A stretch of 16,116 nucleotides of DNA from Lachnospiraceae bacterium UBA3386 (GTDB lineage Bacteria; Bacillota; Clostridia; Lachnospirales; Lachnospiraceae): positions 12,984-29,099 of the forward strand of contig DEPS01000016.1 in the NCBI GenBank assembly GCA_002358875.1. Direction: 5' to 3'. The translations under genes and the position numbers were made by a program. The notes beneath the pieces are model-generated. The model was given only the letters and a program-made list of their open reading frames with translations, was not told the origin of the DNA and did not search any database. This document shows positions 13,386-16,116 of this stretch, piece by piece. Every line of letters begins with the position of its first letter. Position 1 is the first letter of the stretch.

Positions 13386-14555
13386 TTATGCCCTGCTGAT
13401 CTCCCGCACGCGGAATACGCCGGGAACCGCGCAGATCTGCGCGATGAGGTCTTCGTCAGGAGCGTTATCCAGGTCAAAGAGAGTGTATTCCACATCTCCC
13501 TTTGACTTACTGGTCATGCTGGCAATGTTGACATCAGAGCTTCCGATGATGCTGGTCAGACGTGTGATCATGTTGGCCTTGTTCTCGTGGAAGACGCTGA
13601 CACGGTTTCCTGTTTCGCTCTTTCCAAGATCACAGTTGGGATAGTTTACGCTGTTGTGGATATTGCCGTTCTCGAGATAATCCATGAGCTCCTCTACAGC
13701 CATGACGGCGCAGTTGTCTTCCGCCTCCATGGTCGAAGCGCCAAGATGGGGAATGGTGATGCATCCCCTGTGGCCCGCGACTGTCTGATTAGGAAAATCG
13801 GATACATAGCGGCGGATCTTTCCTGACTTAAGGGCTGCAAGAACGGCCTCCTCGTCGACAAGGGAATCTCTTGCCATGTTGATGAGGATGACACCGTTTT
13901 TCATCATGTCGATCGCTTCCGCATTGATCATGCCCTTTGTGGAAGGCAGGGCGGGAACGTGAATGGTGATATAATCACATTCAGCAAAGATATCTTCGAT
14001 CCTGATCACATGGGTGATCTTGCTTGACAGGTGCCAGGCCGAGTCTACGGAGACGTAAGGATCGTAGCCGTAAACCTGCATTCCAAGACTTACGGCAGTG
14101 TTGGCGACCAGCACGCCGATGGCTCCAAGACCGATGATGCCCATCTTCTTTCCCTGCAGCTCCGTGCCGGCAAACCTCTTCTTCTCTTTCTCCGCGACCT
14201 TTGCAATGTCCTCGTTGTTCCAGTTGGCGCGCACCCAGTCGACGCCTTCCACGATGTCCCTGGATGCCAGAAGCATTCCTGCAAAGACCAGCTCCTTGAC
14301 TCCGTTGGCGTTTGCCCCGGGAGTATTGAAGACGACAACACCCTTTTTGGCGAGCTCCCCGACGGGAATGTTATTGACGCCGGCGCCGGCGCGGGCGATC
14401 GCCAGCACCTGGTCCGACAGCTCCATTCCATGCATGGAGGCGCTTCGCACCAATATGCCGTTGGCCTCTGCGGGATTCTCCGTCACCTCATACAGGTCTG
14501 AAAATTTTTTCAGCCCTTTTTCCGAAATATTGTTTAGACATGCGTATTTAAACAT
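13386..14555 (-). CDS. serA: D-3-phosphoglycerate dehydrogenase with ACT domain
   Basis: This enzyme oxidises 3-phosphoglycerate to 3-phosphohydroxypyruvate with NAD, the first step of serine synthesis. The 389-residue product has the D-2-hydroxyacid dehydrogenase layout. There is an N-terminal substrate lobe with RAGAGVNNIP, a Rossmann loop GLGAIG (142-147) followed by the Asp of YGYDPY, catalytic Arg229 in NMARDS, and His270 in PHLGAS. A C-terminal ACT domain (about 317-389), from VSVFHENKANM on, is the usual site for serine feedback. The usual Glu of the Arg/Glu/His triad is not obvious: the matching segment reads SDFPNQTV. The ATG follows a purine-only run with AAGGA about fourteen bases upstream. 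serC, a frequent partner, is not next to it. It is preceded by apt across 184 bp and followed by the ABC-class ATPase after 14 bp. Confidence 0.95.
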   Translation of the reverse strand: MFKYACLNNISEKGLKKFSDLYEVTENPAEANGILVRSASMHGMELSDQVLAIARAGAGVNNIPVGELAKKGVVVFNTPGANANGVKELVFAGMLLASRDIVEGVDWVRANWNNEDIAKVAEKEKKRFAGTELQGKKMGIIGLGAIGVLVANTAVSLGMQVYGYDPYVSVDSAWHLSSKITHVIRIEDIFAECDYITIHVPALPSTKGMINAEAIDMMKNGVILINMARDSLVDEEAVLAALKSGKIRRYVSDFPNQTVAGHRGCITIPHLGASTMEAEDNCAVMAVEELMDYLENGNIHNSVNYPNCDLGKSETGNRVSVFHENKANMITRLTSIIGSSDVNIASMTSKSKGDVEYTLFDLDNAPDEDLIAQICAVPGVFRVREISRA

Positions 14556-14645
14556 TTCTTTTTCTTTTTCCTTTTCTTTCTGAAACTTATAACTTTATGG
14601 ATTTTTCTGACTGCAGGCCTGGAGCGTTTTCGCGGTTATGCAAAA

Positions 14646-14673
14646 AGTGCAGGATGCAGCCGTACAGGTCGAA
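14646..14673 (-). repeat. dispersed intergenic repeat, copy 2
   Basis: This core is 26/28 identical to 2603-2630 and lies between apt and serA. A diverged partial copy, CTGTACAGGTTGAA, sits 50 bp away at 14722-14735. On the minus strand a frame open from a TGA upstream reads LFDLYGCILHFLHNREN through the core and stops before serA. It has no start codon with a ribosome site, so I treat this as a repeat and not a gene. Confidence 0.6.
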
Positions 14674-14739
14674 CAATCTCAAACTGAACAGTTGGACCTC
14701 TTTCAGCAATCCATCTCACCACTGTACAGGTTGAATACT

Positions 14740-15264
14740 TTACTTTCCTTCATATGCAAGGACCGTATCCACCCGGTATCCCTCAAGCTTTTTGCGCCCT
14801 TCGAGCCCTTTAAGCTCGATCATAACAAGGATTCCGGCGACAACTCCTCCGAGCTTTTCGATTAGCTGCGCGGCAGCCCTGACTGTACCTCCGGTCGCCA
14901 GAAGATCGTCTACCAGAAGAACTCTCTGGCCGGGCTTGATCGCGTCAATGTGTATTTCCAGCGTCGCTTTTCCGTATTCAAGGTCGTAGTCGACCGACTC
15001 CGTCTTCCAGGGGAGCTTTCCTTTTTTTCTGACAAGGACGAGAGGCTTATGCAGGTTGTAGGCCATGGCGGCTCCGTAAATAAACCCGCGGGACTCCGCG
15101 CCGACGATCACATCAAAGTCCAGATCTTTCACCTGTTCCTGCATCTGGTCGATCGCAAGCTTCATACCTTCTGCATCCTGAAAGACTGTAGTGATATCGC
15201 GGAAAATAATTCCCGGCTCAGGAAAATCGGGGATAATGCGGATATACTCGTCAAGTGTCTTCAT
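14740..15264 (-). CDS. apt: adenine phosphoribosyltransferase
   Basis: This purine salvage enzyme joins adenine and PRPP to give AMP and diphosphate. The 174-residue length is normal for the family. It has IPDFPEPGIIFRDITTVF at the N-terminus, VGAESRGFIYG, and the PRPP loop VLLVDDLLATGGT (115-127). The ribosome site is a perfect AAGGAGG eight bases before the ATG. That ATG overlaps the stop of the upstream metallopeptidase gene (TAATG), so the two are very likely translated together. In many Firmicutes apt lies between recJ and relA; neither is visible here, although recJ could lie beyond the right edge. Confidence 0.98.
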   Translation of the reverse strand: MKTLDEYIRIIPDFPEPGIIFRDITTVFQDAEGMKLAIDQMQEQVKDLDFDVIVGAESRGFIYGAAMAYNLHKPLVLVRKKGKLPWKTESVDYDLEYGKATLEIHIDAIKPGQRVLLVDDLLATGGTVRAAAQLIEKLGGVVAGILVMIELKGLEGRKKLEGYRVDTVLAYEGK

Positions 15265-16052
15265 TAGTGATTCCTCCTTTTGCTGTTATGAACGCTTTGT
15301 ATTGCAGGGCTTTTCCTGTAGAGTTTTGCCCCGGTGCGCTGTTCCTCGATCAGGGCTGACAGACTGTTTGCCAGCGGGATCCTGTCCGTTATTTCGGACG
15401 CCATAAAACACTCAGCACAGAATTCGTCCAGATCCTCGAACCCTTCTCTGCACTTTGCGAACAGTTTTTTTACGGCTTTCAGACCCAGTATACCATAATA
15501 ATGGGAAATTGCGTGTCCAAGTTCATGTACAGTCAGTCTCCTGATGTTCATGGTCTCTTCCAGCTGCCGGATCGCCCACACGTCTGCGAACAAAGGATCC
15601 TCCAAAGGCAGATGGTTGTGCGGCCCCGGATCGAAACAGAGTCCGTTTCGTTCTGAAAACGAAGTCCTTTCTTTTACCGCAGCTCCACTACATACAGGAT
15701 CTGTTTTTGCTGATTCCCCTGAAGAAGTATCTTCAGAATTTGAAAAAGGAAACCCCTCCCTTTCAAGAATAAGGCGGGCCGCGCGATCGACTTCAAGCTC
15801 GATCTCCCGGGGATGTGTCCCGCTGTTCATGAGTTTCTCCCGCAGTCCGGCAGCCATCAGGGAGAGCTCCTTCACCACGTCATAGCGTCTCAGGATCTTT
15901 TGGAGCTCCTCATCCGGGATATTTGCAGGCATTTTACTGACGCGTATATGATTGTAGGATATAGACATCATTTCAATATTAAAGACAGCATTGTCTTTAC
16001 AGGCGGCAAAGTCACCGTATTTTTCCCCGGAATATTTTGCCCCCTCCTCCAT
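15264..16052 (-). CDS. zinc metallopeptidase-like protein (HELGH), start uncertain
   Basis: This 262-residue protein has a clear zincin active site: LTVHELGHAIS (HExxH at 176-180) and, about 30 residues on, LDEFCAECFMASE, whose Glu (210 or 214) could be the third zinc ligand, as in ImmA/IrrE-like and phage-type peptidases. Residues 1-95 are helical and charged and match nothing I recognise. A Ser/Gly-rich linker follows to about 150. No signal peptide or membrane helix is seen, so it is probably cytoplasmic. The ATG at 16052 has only GGGA about eight bases upstream, and the frame stays open for another 21 codons to the window edge in protein-like sequence (for example LLEITGVWDFG). The true start may therefore lie outside. 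It overlaps apt by one base. The function is not known. Confidence 0.65.
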   Translation of the reverse strand: MEEGAKYSGEKYGDFAACKDNAVFNIEMMSISYNHIRVSKMPANIPDEELQKILRRYDVVKELSLMAAGLREKLMNSGTHPREIELEVDRAARLILEREGFPFSNSEDTSSGESAKTDPVCSGAAVKERTSFSERNGLCFDPGPHNHLPLEDPLFADVWAIRQLEETMNIRRLTVHELGHAISHYYGILGLKAVKKLFAKCREGFEDLDEFCAECFMASEITDRIPLANSLSALIEEQRTGAKLYRKSPAIQSVHNSKRRNH

Positions 16053-16116
16053 ACCGAAATCCCAGACACCCGTGATCTCGAGAAGGGAAAAACGTTCTCT
16101 GTATGAGCGGATTATG

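Noticed and set aside
13860..13900. NMARDS in SerA in place of the more common RG pair
   Set aside because: As far as I recall, Arg-Asp at this position is common in short clostridial SerA proteins, and the catalytic Arg itself is kept.
14556..14739. T-box or other known riboswitch upstream of serA
   Set aside because: I could not find a specifier/antiterminator arrangement, a T-box core sequence or a terminator hairpin.
14638..14865. 75-codon plus-strand frame between serA and apt
   Set aside because: It runs into the apt gene antisense, has no good ribosome site, and covers the dispersed repeat.

Overview
The window is about 16 kb of a chromosome in which every gene I can support is read on the minus strand. 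The gene content suggests a Firmicute of the class Clostridia, most likely a gut member of the Lachnospiraceae. The signs are a pyrH-frr-uppS-cdsA-rseP cluster, strong AAGGAGG-type ribosome sites, a short SerA of 389 residues with a C-terminal ACT domain, and a large BspA-type leucine-rich-repeat surface protein. This assignment rests on gene content and order, not on a database search.

Reading in the direction of transcription (high to low coordinates), the window opens with a zinc metallopeptidase of unknown role whose stop overlaps the apt start by one base (TAATG). Next come apt, then serA after a 184-bp spacer, and an unusual ABC-class ATPase 14 bp behind serA. A clear intrinsic terminator at 11483-11514 closes this block. 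A second, accessory block follows: a protein kinase-like gene with a predicted beta-propeller tail, and a 980-residue secreted repeat protein. The repeat protein is visibly poorer in G+C than its neighbours.

The third block is housekeeping. typA (bipA) has its own extended -10 promoter. pyrH has a similar promoter just after typA and a leader with an inverted repeat. frr, uppS, cdsA and rseP follow, with rseP cut by the window edge. These genes join ribosome recycling and UMP phosphorylation to the supply of undecaprenyl phosphate, CDP-diacylglycerol and membrane proteolysis. Two expected neighbours are absent: rpsB-tsf before pyrH, and dxr between cdsA and rseP.

Points worth a second look are the kinase, which has Arg in place of the usual ATP-anchoring Lys; an in-frame open stretch directly behind its stop; a 28-bp repeat shared by two distant intergenic regions; a polybasic insert in CdsA; the missing dxr; and the undescribed metallopeptidase. 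I found no tRNA, rRNA, CRISPR array, insertion sequence or phage genes. No single feature is clearly a new system. The kinase plus repeat-protein block and the dispersed intergenic repeat are the best candidates.
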